Made by a program: the position numbers and the translations under genes. 64,000 nucleotides of DNA from Phycisphaerae bacterium. Its GTDB lineage: Bacteria > Planctomycetota > Phycisphaerae > Phycisphaerales > SM1A02. The notes below the pieces were generated by a model. The model was not told the DNA's origin. It made no database searches and saw only the letters and a list, made by a program, of their open reading frames with translations. Location: NCBI GenBank assembly GCA_016873275.1, contig VGXO01000005.1, forward strand, positions 1-64,000, given 5' to 3'. Positions 43,371-52,854 of this stretch are shown here, in pieces. Each line of letters starts with the position of its first letter. Positions within the stretch are counted from its first letter, which is position 1.

Positions 43371-45422
43371 ATGCCCAGACACGCCACGGACGCCATCCGC
43401 AACATCGCGATCGTTGGTCACGGGGGATCGGGAAAGACCACGCTCGTGGAGCGGCTGCTCGCCCACGCCGGGGTCATCGCCAAGCCCGGACGAGTCGAGG
43501 ACGGGACCACCGTCTGCGACTTCGAGCCCGAGGAGAAGCACCACGGGCACAGCCTTCATCCGGCGATCGCCACGCTGAGGCATCAGGGGCTCGTCGTCCA
43601 CTTGATCGACACTCCGGGCTTCCCCGACTTCATCGGTCAGGCGCTCTCGGTGTTCCCGGCGTCGGAGACGGTCGCGGTCGTGGTCGGCGCGGACAAGGGC
43701 ATCCAGACGACCACCCGCCGGATCATGGCGGTGGCGAGCCAGCGCAGGCTCCCGCGGCTCGTGATCGTCAACCGGCTCGACGATCACGTCGGCGACTGCG
43801 AGCTGCTGCTCGAGCAGCTTCGCGAGTCCTTCGGCACCGAGCTCCTTCCGGTCAACCTGCCGACGCCTGACGGCACCGGCGTGGTGGACCTCTGGGAGTC
43901 GGAGAGCGGCCGGGTCGCGTTCAGCTCGGTCGAGGCAGGGCACCGGCAGCTCGTCGATCAGGTGATCGAGGTGGACGAGGAGCTGATGGCGCAGTACCTC
44001 GAGAAGGGCGCCGTGGACAAGGAGTCGCTGCGTCGGGCGTTCCGCACGGCGCTCCGCACCGCGCACCTCGTGCCGGTCTGCTTCGTCTCCGCGAGGACGG
44101 GCGCCGGCATCCCGGAGCTGCTCGAGGTCTTCGAGCACCTCTGCCCGAGCCCGATCGACGGCAATCCTCGCCCGTTCCTGCTGCCGGGCGCGACCGGCGA
44201 CGTCCCCTTCGAGCCGTCGCCCGACCCCGCCAAGCCCCTCGTCGGACACGTCTTCAAGGTGACCACCGATCCCTTCGTCGGGAAGCTCTGCCTCGTGCGG
44301 ATCCATCAGGGCACGCTCCGGGCGGGGGACGGCGTGCGGATCAACGACGGCACCAAGCCGGTGCGGATCGCCCACCTGCACGAGATCCACGGAAAGGAGC
44401 ACCGCGAGGTCTCGGAGGCGGTGCCGGGCGACATCGTCGCGATCAACAAGGTGGACGAGCTCCACTTCGGCGACGTGATCCATGGAGGCGGCGAGCTGAC
44501 GGGGCTGCGCTTCAAGCGGATCGAGATGCCTCGCCCCATGTACGGGCTCGCGATCGCGGCGAAGAGCCGCGGCGACGAGGCGAAGGTGGGCGTGAGCCTC
44601 TCGAAGATCTGCGAGGAGGATCCGACGTTCGCGGTCGAGCGGGTCGCCGCGACGCACGAGACGGTCGCCCGCGCGATGGGCGAGCTGCACATGCGGGTGG
44701 TGCTCGAGCGGCTCCGCAACCGCTTCAAGCTCGACCTCGACACGCATCCGCCGAAGGTCGCCTACCGCGAGTCGATCGCCGCCCGCGCGGATGGTCATCA
44801 CCGCCACAAGAAGCAGACCGGCGGCGCCGGGCAGTTCGGGGAGGTCTTCCTGCGGGTGGTGCCGATCGAGGGCTCCGACCGCCACGGCTTCGAGTTCGTG
44901 GACGCCACCGTCGGCGGATCGGTCCCGAAGCAGTTCCTGCCCGCGATCGAGAAGGGAATCCGCCGGGTGCTCGTCGAAGGCGCGATCGCCGGCTATCCGC
45001 TCGGCGGGGTCCGCGTCGAGGTCTACGACGGCAAGCACCATCCCGTCGACTCCAAGGAGGTGGCGTTCGTCACCGCCGGGCGGCGGGCGTTCATCGACGC
45101 GGTGCTCAAGGCGAAGCCGGTGCTCCTCGAGCCGATCGTGCACGTCGAGGTCACCGCGCCGGCGAGCAGCCTCGGCGACCTCACCTCCGACTTCTCCGGT
45201 CGCCGCGGGCACGTGCTCGACACGGAGATCCTCGCGGGCGACCAGTGCCTCGTGCGGGCGGAGGTGCCGCTCTCCGAGATGGGCACCTACTCGAGCCAGC
45301 TCAAGAGCATGACCGCCGGGCAGGGCGGGTTCGTGATGGACTACAGCCACGACGCTCCGGCGCCGCCCGCCGTGCAGGCGCAGGTCGTCGCGTCCTTCAC
45401 CCGCCAGGACGAGGACGAGTAG
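43371..45422 (+). CDS. elongation factor G-like protein
   Basis: 683 residues from ATG at 43371. Translational GTPase layout with domains I-V, but divergent G motifs: G1 GHGGSGKTT (EF-G has AHIDAGKTT), G3 DTPGFPDF and G4 NRLD (EF-G has NKMD). Domain IV begins near THPPKVAYRESI and keeps HHRHKKQTGGAGQF. The switch I region is shortened. Such EF-G-like paralogues (FusA2 type) occur widely and generally do not replace EF-G; precise function is unsettled. Divergent from cysQ. Confidence 0.85.
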   Translation: MPRHATDAIRNIAIVGHGGSGKTTLVERLLAHAGVIAKPGRVEDGTTVCDFEPEEKHHGHSLHPAIATLRHQGLVVHLIDTPGFPDFIGQALSVFPASETVAVVVGADKGIQTTTRRIMAVASQRRLPRLVIVNRLDDHVGDCELLLEQLRESFGTELLPVNLPTPDGTGVVDLWESESGRVAFSSVEAGHRQLVDQVIEVDEELMAQYLEKGAVDKESLRRAFRTALRTAHLVPVCFVSARTGAGIPELLEVFEHLCPSPIDGNPRPFLLPGATGDVPFEPSPDPAKPLVGHVFKVTTDPFVGKLCLVRIHQGTLRAGDGVRINDGTKPVRIAHLHEIHGKEHREVSEAVPGDIVAINKVDELHFGDVIHGGGELTGLRFKRIEMPRPMYGLAIAAKSRGDEAKVGVSLSKICEEDPTFAVERVAATHETVARAMGELHMRVVLERLRNRFKLDLDTHPPKVAYRESIAARADGHHRHKKQTGGAGQFGEVFLRVVPIEGSDRHGFEFVDATVGGSVPKQFLPAIEKGIRRVLVEGAIAGYPLGGVRVEVYDGKHHPVDSKEVAFVTAGRRAFIDAVLKAKPVLLEPIVHVEVTAPASSLGDLTSDFSGRRGHVLDTEILAGDQCLVRAEVPLSEMGTYSSQLKSMTAGQGGFVMDYSHDAPAPPAVQAQVVASFTRQDEDE

Positions 45423-45446
45423 TTCCGGGTTCCTGAAGCGGCGGCG

Positions 45447-46283
45447 CTAGAAGAGGAGCCGCACGCCGACGCTCAGCGCCCACGCGGACTTCGGGCGGTC
45501 GGTCACCTGCTGCGCGACCGGCAGGCGGACCGACAGCTCGAGCGCCATCCGCTGCGCCTCCCACAGGATGCCCGGCGCGAGGAAGAGCTCCGACTGCCCA
45601 TCGGTCTCCCACTCGCCGAGGAACTCGCCGACGAGGTAGGTCGCCGCCTCGTGGGTCTCCGTGTACTCCTCCGGCGCGAGCCGGAAGAGATACGACGCCT
45701 CGAACCGGAAGAGGTCGGCGTTGGTCTCGCCGGCGAAGACCGGATCGAAGGTCGCGCCGCTGGTGAAGCGATAGGACGCCGCCGCACTCAGACCGTGACG
45801 GCCGAAGATGCCGGTGGCGGCGATCCCGATGAAGGGGTTGACCGAGGTGCTGCCGAAGCCGCCCGTGCCGGTCGGCACCATCGTGCCGCCGATGACCGAC
45901 GCGCGGATCGTGTCCACCGGTCCAAGGTCCTCCTGCAGCACCCGCCACTTGAGGGCGAGCGAGAGGTCGCCGAGCCCGAACGTGGTGCTCGATGGCGTGC
46001 CGGACTGCTGCCACAGGAGGGGCAGGTCGAGCTGCAGCGAGAGCCGAGGGATCAGTCCGTATGCGACCGTCGTCTCCGCCGCGACGATCGAGTCGACCGG
46101 ATCGAGCGGATCGTCGTCGCGGAAGTCGTAGTACCGGACCTTCTCCGTCAGGATCCACTGCCCGGGCGAAGGCTGCGTCGCCGCCGGCATCCAGATCGCC
46201 TCCTGCGCGAGGAGGGGGCACGGGCTCGACGCGATCGTCGCGACGAGGACGCCTCGCCCGAGCGTGGACCATCGAGAAGTCAT
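45447..46283 (-). CDS. outer-membrane beta-barrel-like protein of a metal-handling cluster
   Basis: 278 residues with a signal peptide (to about LLAQ) and a body of alternating amphipathic strands ending in the outer-membrane signature VGVRLLF with a terminal Phe. Strand-like stretches such as TTVAYGLIPRLSLQLDLPLLW and ASYRFTSGATF support a 10-14-strand barrel. The general form resembles MetA-pathway or transporter-type barrels found next to heavy-metal efflux genes. It is coupled by a four-base overlap to the HMA lipoprotein. Confidence 0.65.
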   Translation of the reverse strand: MTSRWSTLGRGVLVATIASSPCPLLAQEAIWMPAATQPSPGQWILTEKVRYYDFRDDDPLDPVDSIVAAETTVAYGLIPRLSLQLDLPLLWQQSGTPSSTTFGLGDLSLALKWRVLQEDLGPVDTIRASVIGGTMVPTGTGGFGSTSVNPFIGIAATGIFGRHGLSAAASYRFTSGATFDPVFAGETNADLFRFEASYLFRLAPEEYTETHEAATYLVGEFLGEWETDGQSELFLAPGILWEAQRMALELSVRLPVAQQVTDRPKSAWALSVGVRLLF

Positions 46284-46669
46284 GGCGTCCCGCTCGTCGT
46301 CGACTCGTGCACCGAGACCAGGGTGAGTCCGGCGGCGTCGATCGCCCGGGCGTACGCCTCGCGGGTCGGGCGCCGGGCGGGATCGACCTCCACGATGATG
46401 AAGCCGTGCTTCATGTCGATGGTGCAGGCCCGCACGCCCTCGACCTTCATCAACTGGAGGTCGGCGTTCGTGACGCACTTCGGGCACGCCATGCCGTGGG
46501 CGACGAGGACGACGTGGGTCTCGTCGGGCGATGGCATCGCGGCGAGAACGGAGTTGCTCGAGGGAGCTGGTGGCGTCGCGCTGCACGCGGCGAGCGCGAG
46601 GACGTAGAACAGGGTGGAGGAAATCGCCCGCGGCGCGAGGGCGGAGCTTCGGAGCGTCGTGGAACGCAT
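46280..46669 (-). CDS. HMA-domain lipoprotein
   Basis: 129 residues. A lipoprotein signal ends ALAAC at about residue 29. The rest is a heavy-metal-associated domain: the MACPKC motif at ~61-66 (canonical GMTCxxC), then VEGVRACTIDMKHGFIIVEVDP, matching the beta-alpha-beta-beta-alpha-beta ferredoxin fold. HMA proteins usually bind Cu(I), Zn or Hg; a membrane-anchored extracytoplasmic copy suggests periplasmic metal trapping or delivery. Translationally coupled to the barrel gene. Confidence 0.8.
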   Translation of the reverse strand: MRSTTLRSSALAPRAISSTLFYVLALAACSATPPAPSSNSVLAAMPSPDETHVVLVAHGMACPKCVTNADLQLMKVEGVRACTIDMKHGFIIVEVDPARRPTREAYARAIDAAGLTLVSVHESTTSGTP

Positions 46670-46786
46670 GCGCAGGTGTCCTTGAGGGGGGACCGTCGAC
46701 GCGGGCTCTCGGGAGTCCGGCGTCCGGGACGGGCACGGGTGATCAGGCGATCGAGTCGGCGCGCAACGGGGGCGCGGCGAGATCGC

Positions 46787-47149
46787 CTAGGTCCTCAGGA
46801 CATGCTTGCGGAGCAGGGTGCGCCGCCCATCCGTCGCCTGAGTGGAGCGCGTCCCGCACGACGTCGCCGGCTCGAACGGAGTCCGCTCGGGCTCCTCGGT
46901 GAAGCTGGCACGGGCGGGAAGCGAGCTCAGGCGATCGGACGGCGGAGGCACGATCGCGGGGGGCGCGTCCGGCTGGGGCGGGGCAGGGGTCGACTTCGCG
47001 ACGCAGGGGCAGGAGTCGCCGCATCGGCAGTCGCCGCCGCAGCAGGTGGGCGACTCGACCTGATCCACGGGGGTCGCGGAGACGAAGGGCGTCGGTCCCG
47101 TAAGGACCAGCAGGAGCGCGAGCACCAAGTTCCAGCCGTTCCGCACCAT
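46787..47149 (-). CDS. secreted Cys-rich protein, probable metal binder
   Basis: 120 residues from ATG at 47149. A signal peptide (WNLVLALLLVLTG) is followed within ten residues by a dense cysteine cluster CCGGDCRCGDSCPC at ~37-50, then a Pro-rich stretch and a charged C-terminus with one more Cys. Seven cysteines in fourteen residues resemble metallothionein-like or copper-storage patches. It lies 117 bp upstream of the HMA lipoprotein on the same strand, so the three genes are probably one metal-response unit. No family recognised. Confidence 0.65.
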   Translation of the reverse strand: MVRNGWNLVLALLLVLTGPTPFVSATPVDQVESPTCCGGDCRCGDSCPCVAKSTPAPPQPDAPPAIVPPPSDRLSSLPARASFTEEPERTPFEPATSCGTRSTQATDGRRTLLRKHVLRT

Positions 47150-47482
47150 GCCGCGGACTGTAGAGGCGAAGAGAATCTCGGCGAAGGTTCGGGGGAAAGG
47201 CCGACTGCGAGCCGGGACTTTGATCAACTTTCCGAGCGGGAAGGAGGGACCGTCGAAGCTCGGTCCGCCTTTGGACGTCCCCGGGTCGGAACCCCGGAGA
47301 GACGGAGATTTTCGGACTTCCCTCTCGACTCGATCGAGTCGTGCGGTATGTTGGGGTTGCTCAGCGGGCAGTGGTTGGTCCTGCGGGAGAAAGTCGACGC
47401 GAGTCAAGGGGAGTCGCGTCGCGAACATCGAGAGGGAAGATCTCGGCGCATGCCGCCGCGGTCGACAAGGAGGAAAAGGGCC
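47150..47482. other. divergent intergenic region with palindrome
   Basis: No protein gene. It separates the minus-strand metal cluster from the plus-strand sorting-tail protein and should hold both promoters. A perfect 16-bp palindrome CGACTCGATCGAGTCG is at 47326-47341 with a TATGTT box at 47347. A strong AGGAGG ribosome site is at its right end, just before 47483. Confidence 0.5.
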
Positions 47483-48190
47483 ATGAATCAGGAGCTGAAT
47501 CAGGGGCGGAATCAAGGGCTGAAGCAATCGCTGTTGCTCGGCATGGCGTCGATCGGCGTGATCGCGGCGACCGTTACGGCGGGCTTCGAGGTGGCGCCGC
47601 TCACCTTCACCGAGATGATCGGTGGCGGCGGGATCGTGGACTTCGGTGACCCGTTCGCGACGGGCGACGCGGAGTTCATCATCATCGATGATCCGGTCCC
47701 CGGAACCTTCATCGACATGTGGTTTGGCGTGTCGGGTCAAGGCGTCTTCGGCTCCGACACCACCTTCGGCAGCTTCAACGATGGGGTGGCGCTCTTCCAC
47801 TTCCAGCACTCGTTGAACGTCGGCTTCTTCGGGGATGACCCGGATGCGGACTTCGCGTTCGCCGGAGCGAGGCTCACCTTCACGGCGCTTGCCCCGATCG
47901 AGGTGACGCTGATCGCCTCGCTCGGTGCGACGCCGACCGGCTTCGGATTCCTCGAGGTCTATGGCGACGGGGATCCCGATGGCGAGATCTTCACCACCGC
48001 CGACAACCCGATCTTCGTGCAGTTCGTGGTCGGTCCCGGCACCTACGACCTCGGCTGGGGTGCCGGCGTGATCAACGCGGGCGGCAACGCCGCGTTGAGC
48101 GGAACGCTCGCCTTCCGCGTCGTTCCCGCGCCGGGAGCCATCGCCCTCCTCGCGCTCGCCGGTCTGGCGGCGAGTCGCCGTCGCCGCTGA
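47483..48190 (+). CDS. PEP-CTERM-like exosortase substrate
   Basis: 235 residues. An N-terminal signal segment (LLLGMASIGVIAATVTAG) precedes a beta-rich body. The C-terminus is a sorting tail: VPAPG, a hydrophobic helix of about 13 residues, and terminal RRRR, the form used by planctomycete PEP-CTERM proteins. The tail is expected to be cleaved by an exosortase, releasing or anchoring the protein at the surface. An exosortase gene lies at 50998-52782. AGGAGG is upstream of the ATG and a strong hairpin terminator follows. Confidence 0.85.
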   Translation: MNQELNQGRNQGLKQSLLLGMASIGVIAATVTAGFEVAPLTFTEMIGGGGIVDFGDPFATGDAEFIIIDDPVPGTFIDMWFGVSGQGVFGSDTTFGSFNDGVALFHFQHSLNVGFFGDDPDADFAFAGARLTFTALAPIEVTLIASLGATPTGFGFLEVYGDGDPDGEIFTTADNPIFVQFVVGPGTYDLGWGAGVINAGGNAALSGTLAFRVVPAPGAIALLALAGLAASRRRR

Positions 48191-48217
48191 GTCGGGACGG
48201 ATCTTCGTGAGTCTTCC

Positions 48218-48247
48218 GACGCGGGCGGTCTTCGGACCGCCCGCGTC
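48218..48247 (+). terminator. hairpin after the sorting-tail gene
   Basis: A 13-bp perfect stem GACGCGGGCGGTC / GACCGCCCGCGTC with a stable TTCG tetraloop, 27 bases after the stop. Followed by TCGTTCGTC rather than a T run. Confidence 0.65.
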
Positions 48248-48372
48248 TCGTTCGTCGCGTGGTCGCCCGCCCTTTCACCAGCCATCGCGACGGGAGATTG
48301 GGCGAGGTCGAATCGGTCGCGGAGGCGATCGTCCGCTACCGTTCCCGCCTCGCGACGACGCGGTCACCGCCG

Positions 48373-49461
48373 ATGCAGCCACAGAACCTGATCGATGCAG
48401 AAGACCTCGCTCGGGAGCGGCTCCCCCGGGTCATCTACGACTACTACCGAAGCGGCGCCTGGGACGAGCAGTCGCTGCGGCGCAACCGCGAGGCGTACTC
48501 CGAGATCGATCTCCTTCCTCGGGTGCTCGTCGACGTGTCGAGACGCGACGCCTCGACGACTCTTCTCGGCACGCGGATCACGCTGCCCGTGCTCGCCGCG
48601 CCGACGGCGTTCCACCGGCTCGCCCATCCTGACGGCGAGATCGCGACGGCGCGGGCGCTGGCGTCCGTCGGCTCGATCATGGTGCTCTCGAGCCTCTCGA
48701 CGATGACCGTGGAGGAGGTCACCGCGACCGGCGCGGCGGTGTGGTTCCAGCTCTACATGAACAAGGACCCCGGACGCACGACGGCGCTGGTGGACCGCGT
48801 CGTCGCCGCGGGTTGCCGCGCAATCGTGGTGACGGCGGACACCCCGGTCTGGGGCGTTCGGGAGCGCGACGTCCGCAACGGCTTCCACCTGCCCCCTGGC
48901 TTCGGCGCGGTGAACCTCGCCCCGCTCGATCCCGATGGCGAGAAGCGGAGCCGCCAGGGCGCCGGCATGGGGCAGGCGTTCGACTGGATGCTGCATCCGG
49001 CGCTCTCGTGGGCGGAGCTCGATCGCCTCTGTGCCGCGAGCCCGGTGCCCGTCCTCCTCAAGGGCATCGCCAGGGGAGATGACGCCGAGCGAGCCATCGC
49101 CGCCGGATGCGCGGGCGTCGTCGTCTCGAATCACGGCGGGCGGCAGCTCGACGGCGTGCCGGCGACGATCGACACGCTGCCCGCGGTGGTGCAGGCGGTC
49201 GCCGGTCGTGGACTGGTGCTCGTCGATGGAGGCGTCCGGCGGGGGACCGACGTCCTCAAGGCGATCGCGAGCGGCGCGGACGCGGTGCAGATCGGGCGCC
49301 CGCAGCTCTGGGGTCTTGCCTGCGGCGGGGAGGCGGGGGTCCGGCACGTCTTCGAGAGCCTGCGGAAGGAGCTCGACGTCGCCATGGCGCTCGCGGGATG
49401 CCCGAACCTCGCGGCGATCACGCCCGACCTCCTCCGCCGCAGGGGGCGCTCGCCGGGGTGA
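48373..49461 (+). CDS. FMN-dependent alpha-hydroxy acid dehydrogenase/oxidase
   Basis: 362 residues from ATG at 48373 (MQPQNLIDAEDLARERLP, the typical family opening). FMN and substrate motifs are present: PTAFHRLAHPDGE, WFQLYMNKD, VTADTPVWG, the active-site His/Arg in VSNHGGRQLDG, and the phosphate-binding DGGVRRGTDVLKAIA and VQIGRP. It oxidises (S)-2-hydroxy acids such as lactate or glycolate; whether it uses oxygen or a quinone is not readable. The longer frame upstream lacks family similarity. Confidence 0.9.
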   Translation: MQPQNLIDAEDLARERLPRVIYDYYRSGAWDEQSLRRNREAYSEIDLLPRVLVDVSRRDASTTLLGTRITLPVLAAPTAFHRLAHPDGEIATARALASVGSIMVLSSLSTMTVEEVTATGAAVWFQLYMNKDPGRTTALVDRVVAAGCRAIVVTADTPVWGVRERDVRNGFHLPPGFGAVNLAPLDPDGEKRSRQGAGMGQAFDWMLHPALSWAELDRLCAASPVPVLLKGIARGDDAERAIAAGCAGVVVSNHGGRQLDGVPATIDTLPAVVQAVAGRGLVLVDGGVRRGTDVLKAIASGADAVQIGRPQLWGLACGGEAGVRHVFESLRKELDVAMALAGCPNLAAITPDLLRRRGRSPG

Positions 49462-49581
49462 TTGCCTCCACCTTCCCGTGCTCCGCGCTCGCCACGGCTC
49501 AAATCGGAGGTACTCTCGAACCTTGATCGATCTGGCCTGCGTAGCGATCTCCCTCACTCCCAAGTCCTTGGAGCTGCCTCG

Positions 49582-50985
49582 ATGAAGACGGTGCATGGAG
49601 TCCTCGGCGCGAGCCTCGCCATCTCGGCGGTCGCGGTCGGTCAGTGGTCCACCTCGCTCGGCACCCGAACCCGGGGCGCCGGCGACGAGGGCGGCGTCGC
49701 GGGGATCGTCGGTCCGGACGTGATCGTCGGCGCGCTGCCGGACATCGCGAAGTACGGCACCGTGAACGGGATCAGCGCGTACGCCCTCGGCACCACCTCC
49801 TGCAACATCGGCGACGAGGAGCTGCTCTGGATCTCGAGCACCAACCAGCATCCGGTGATCGGGCAGAACCTCTATCGCCTCAAGGACGGTCGCTTCGAGA
49901 TGGTGGGCATGAGCTGGCTGAAGCATGGCTTCTTCGCGCTGAGCCAGAACCTCTGCGGCACCTGTCAGCCGACCAACGGCAGCACCCTCGGCATCGGCTG
50001 CTCCGATCCGTACTCGGCGGGTCTCAACGGCTCGCAGCCGGGTCTCGGACCGCGCTCGCAGGTGAACGCGGCGACCGGCTACTTCCCGTATCCCTTCAGC
50101 GCCCCGCCCGCGGCGCAGACGATCGGTCGACGCCTGCAGGTCAAGTTGACCGACCTCGATCCCGCGCAGAACGCCGGCGCGCTCTACTTCGGCGAGGGTC
50201 ACTACGTCACGCCGGATGACTCGGCAGCGGGCAACGACGACAACAACGCGTCCTACCGGCGCATGACGGTGGGCACCTTCTCCTCGGGATCGTGGAACCT
50301 CGCGTACGTCGGACCGACCGTGCAGCAGAAGCCGGCGATCTACGCGTGGAAGGATCACGGACTTGGCGTCAACGTGCCGGATCCCGCGGTGACCATCGCG
50401 CCGATCGACGTGCCCGGCGACGGTCGCTTCCTCGTCGGCTTCAAGGCGCGGGAGCTCGGCAACGGGCAGTGGCGCTACGACTACGCCATCCACAACCTCA
50501 ACTCCGACCGCTCGGGTCAGTCGTTCGAGATCCCGGTGCCGGCGGGCGTGACCGTGTCCAACATCGGCTTCAGCGGCATCCCGCACCACAGCGGCGAGCC
50601 GTACTCGACGACCGCATGGAGCGGTTCGGTCGGCGACGGCAAGGTGCTCTGGCGAGGCGTGCAGTATCAGCAGAGCCCGAACGCCAACGCGCTCCGCTGG
50701 GGAACGCTCTACAGCTTCCGCTTCGACGCGGATGCGCCCCCGACCCAGGTCTCGGCGACGCTCGGTCTCTTCAAGCCGGGCTCGATTCCCTCGATGGCGA
50801 TCGCCGTCGCGGGACCGTCGGCGCCCGCGATTCCCGGCGACCTGAACGGCGACGGAGTCGTGGACGGCACGGATCTCTCCATGCTGCTCGCCGCGTGGGG
50901 CACCAGCGATCCGGTCGCCGACCTCAACGACGACGGCGTCGTGAATGGAACCGACCTCTCGATGCTGCTCGGCGACTGGGGCTGA
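49582..50985 (+). CDS. secreted protein with dockerin-like tail
   Basis: 467 residues. Signal peptide ~1-20 ([15 protein letters not shown]). The body of ~390 residues is beta-rich with conserved-looking Cys pairs ([16 protein letters not shown]) and no recognised catalytic motif. The last ~50 residues hold two near-perfect calcium-loop repeats, [17 protein letters not shown] and [17 protein letters not shown]. Function unknown; similar bodies occur in other Phycisphaerae extracellular proteins as far as can be judged from composition. Convergent with the exosortase. Confidence 0.7.
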   Translation: MKTVHGVLGASLAISAVAVGQWSTSLGTRTRGAGDEGGVAGIVGPDVIVGALPDIAKYGTVNGISAYALGTTSCNIGDEELLWISSTNQHPVIGQNLYRLKDGRFEMVGMSWLKHGFFALSQNLCGTCQPTNGSTLGIGCSDPYSAGLNGSQPGLGPRSQVNAATGYFPYPFSAPPAAQTIGRRLQVKLTDLDPAQNAGALYFGEGHYVTPDDSAAGNDDNNASYRRMTVGTFSSGSWNLAYVGPTVQQKPAIYAWKDHGLGVNVPDPAVTIAPIDVPGDGRFLVGFKARELGNGQWRYDYAIHNLNSDRSGQSFEIPVPAGVTVSNIGFSGIPHHSGEPYSTTAWSGSVGDGKVLWRGVQYQQSPNANALRWGTLYSFRFDADAPPTQVSATLGLFKPGSIPSMAIAVAGPSAPAIPGDLNGDGVVDGTDLSMLLAAWGTSDPVADLNDDGVVNGTDLSMLLGDWG

Positions 50986-50997
50986 GTCGCTCGGGCG

Positions 50998-52782
50998 TCA
51001 TGGCTCGGCGTCGACGGCGGAGGCGCCCGAACGCTCGAGGCGTGGCCAGTCCGGCAGGCGGCGCATGAGTTCCGGCAGCATCTTCGACAGCAGGGATTCC
51101 ACCCGCGCGACGTAGGCGTCGATCATCTCGCCCTCGTGCGGTCCACGCGGGATCGAGGCATCGAACTCGACCTTCATCCAGTAGGCGTGCCGCTGGTAGA
51201 GCTGGAAGGCGAGGCTGCGGACGTCGCCCGCGCGGGGGGTCGCCCGACCGTTGGCGATGAAGAGATATCCGCCAAGGTGCAGCGTCCGCGCGTCGGCAGG
51301 ATCGACGAACCGGCTGATCCGGAGCGAGAGGTCGCCCACCGGAAGCGCCACGACCTCCGGCACGCCAGTGACGGGATGCGCGAGGTCGAGGAGCGGATAC
51401 GGCTCGCCGGTGTCTCGATTGGAGCGCTCCGGATCGACCCTCACGCCCTCGATCGCGAGGCGGAGCGGTCGGATCTCGGCGGGTCCTTCGATGGTCAGAC
51501 CCTGGCCGACCCAGCAGATCTCCGGCACGTGCGGCGCCTCGTCGGGATCGCCGGTGTAGAAGGCGACGTGCAGTCGAAGGACCGAGGTGGGATCTGCGGC
51601 ATCCGCGTCCGCGAGGCGGTAGCGCCGCTCCAGGTAGTGAGGCGTGCCGAGCACCTCCACCATCTGCGCATCGAGGATGACGTCCTCGTCGATCCGGCTC
51701 CAGCCGCCAAGGCGCGTCGGAAGCGTGGAGAGCGGCGAGCGCAGCGGCGCCGCGAGCTTCTCCGGCTCGATGCCGAGGACCGCGTTCACCACTCGGAGCC
51801 CGATCGCCGAGGCGCCGAGGAGCGCGATGCAGGCGACGAGCATGGCGGGCGGCGGGAGGCGCCAGGCGGGCGGTGGATCCTCGCTCGACTCGTCGTCGCG
51901 GTTGAAGGAGGTCAAGCCCCACGCCACGGCGAGGGCGATGAGCACGACCGGCAGCGCCCAGACGTCGGAGATCGACGCATGCAGGTCGCCCTCGAGGATC
52001 CGTGAGTCCCACGTCGCGAGGAGCGCCATGAACACGATCCGCAGGGCGTTGAAGACGAGCGTGATCAGCACCGTCGCGAGCAGCACGGTCGCCCTCGTCC
52101 ATGCCCGATCAAGGATCCAGAATGACAGCGGGACCATCGCCGCGAGCACCGCGGGGAGCATCCGGATGCCCGAGCACGCCTCCGCGACGTTCACGGGATG
52201 CCACTCGTCCCCGGAGAGGACCGAGATCACCGTGCCGTGGCGCTCGGCGGTCCAGCCGAACATCCCGACGAGGTGGTAGCCCCACGCGGCGGCGATCTCC
52301 TGCAGGCGCAGCGTGATCGGCGCAACGAACCGGCTGCCGAGGCACTGACCGAAGACGAGGAGGTAGAGGGCGGGGATCCACAGGATCCGCAAGCTGCCGG
52401 CACCGAGCCAGGCGGCGGCGAGACCGGTCGCCGCGAGCACGACGCCGAGACCCCGGCTGTTGTGGCTGTTGATGACCGACGCCGGCGTGACCGTCGCGAG
52501 GCAGAACCACGCCGCGCCGAGGAGGACGATCACGGGCGCGATCCATGAGCCTCGACCACCGAGCGCGGGCAGCCGCCGCCGCCCCATCCAGGCGAGCCAG
52601 ACCGCGCCGAGCGGCGCAAGCAGGGTGTGCCCCCACTCGGTCGGGTCGGACGCGACCCACCGCCACTGCACGCGGAAGAACGACCAGAAGCACCAGAGGA
52701 GCGCGGCGAGCGCCAGCGCGAGAAGGACCGCCCGCGACCAGCCCCGTGGCGATCGGTCGATCGACGCGGATGGGGTGCTCAC
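50998..52782 (-). CDS. exosortase fused to an EpsI-like domain
   Basis: 594 residues from GTG at 52782, preceded by a strong GGAGGAGGGG ribosome site. Residues ~15-300 are a multi-helix exosortase core with the catalytic-type Cys203 in VAEACSGIRM, Arg248 in NALRIVFMA and a downstream His268 in DLHASISD. Residues ~330-580 are an EpsI-type extracytoplasmic domain (LPTRLGGWSRIDEDV, MVEVLGTPHYLERRYR). Exosortases cleave PEP-CTERM-type tails during export; EpsI is often separate but fusions are known. A sorting-tail protein is encoded 3 kb away. Confidence 0.88.
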   Translation of the reverse strand: MSTPSASIDRSPRGWSRAVLLALALAALLWCFWSFFRVQWRWVASDPTEWGHTLLAPLGAVWLAWMGRRRLPALGGRGSWIAPVIVLLGAAWFCLATVTPASVINSHNSRGLGVVLAATGLAAAWLGAGSLRILWIPALYLLVFGQCLGSRFVAPITLRLQEIAAAWGYHLVGMFGWTAERHGTVISVLSGDEWHPVNVAEACSGIRMLPAVLAAMVPLSFWILDRAWTRATVLLATVLITLVFNALRIVFMALLATWDSRILEGDLHASISDVWALPVVLIALAVAWGLTSFNRDDESSEDPPPAWRLPPPAMLVACIALLGASAIGLRVVNAVLGIEPEKLAAPLRSPLSTLPTRLGGWSRIDEDVILDAQMVEVLGTPHYLERRYRLADADAADPTSVLRLHVAFYTGDPDEAPHVPEICWVGQGLTIEGPAEIRPLRLAIEGVRVDPERSNRDTGEPYPLLDLAHPVTGVPEVVALPVGDLSLRISRFVDPADARTLHLGGYLFIANGRATPRAGDVRSLAFQLYQRHAYWMKVEFDASIPRGPHEGEMIDAYVARVESLLSKMLPELMRRLPDWPRLERSGASAVDAEP

Positions 52783-52854
52783 GACCGACCCCTCCTCCCT
52801 CGAGCGCCGCGTTGGACTTCCCCGGCGGGACTCGCCGATGGCAGGAGACCCGCG

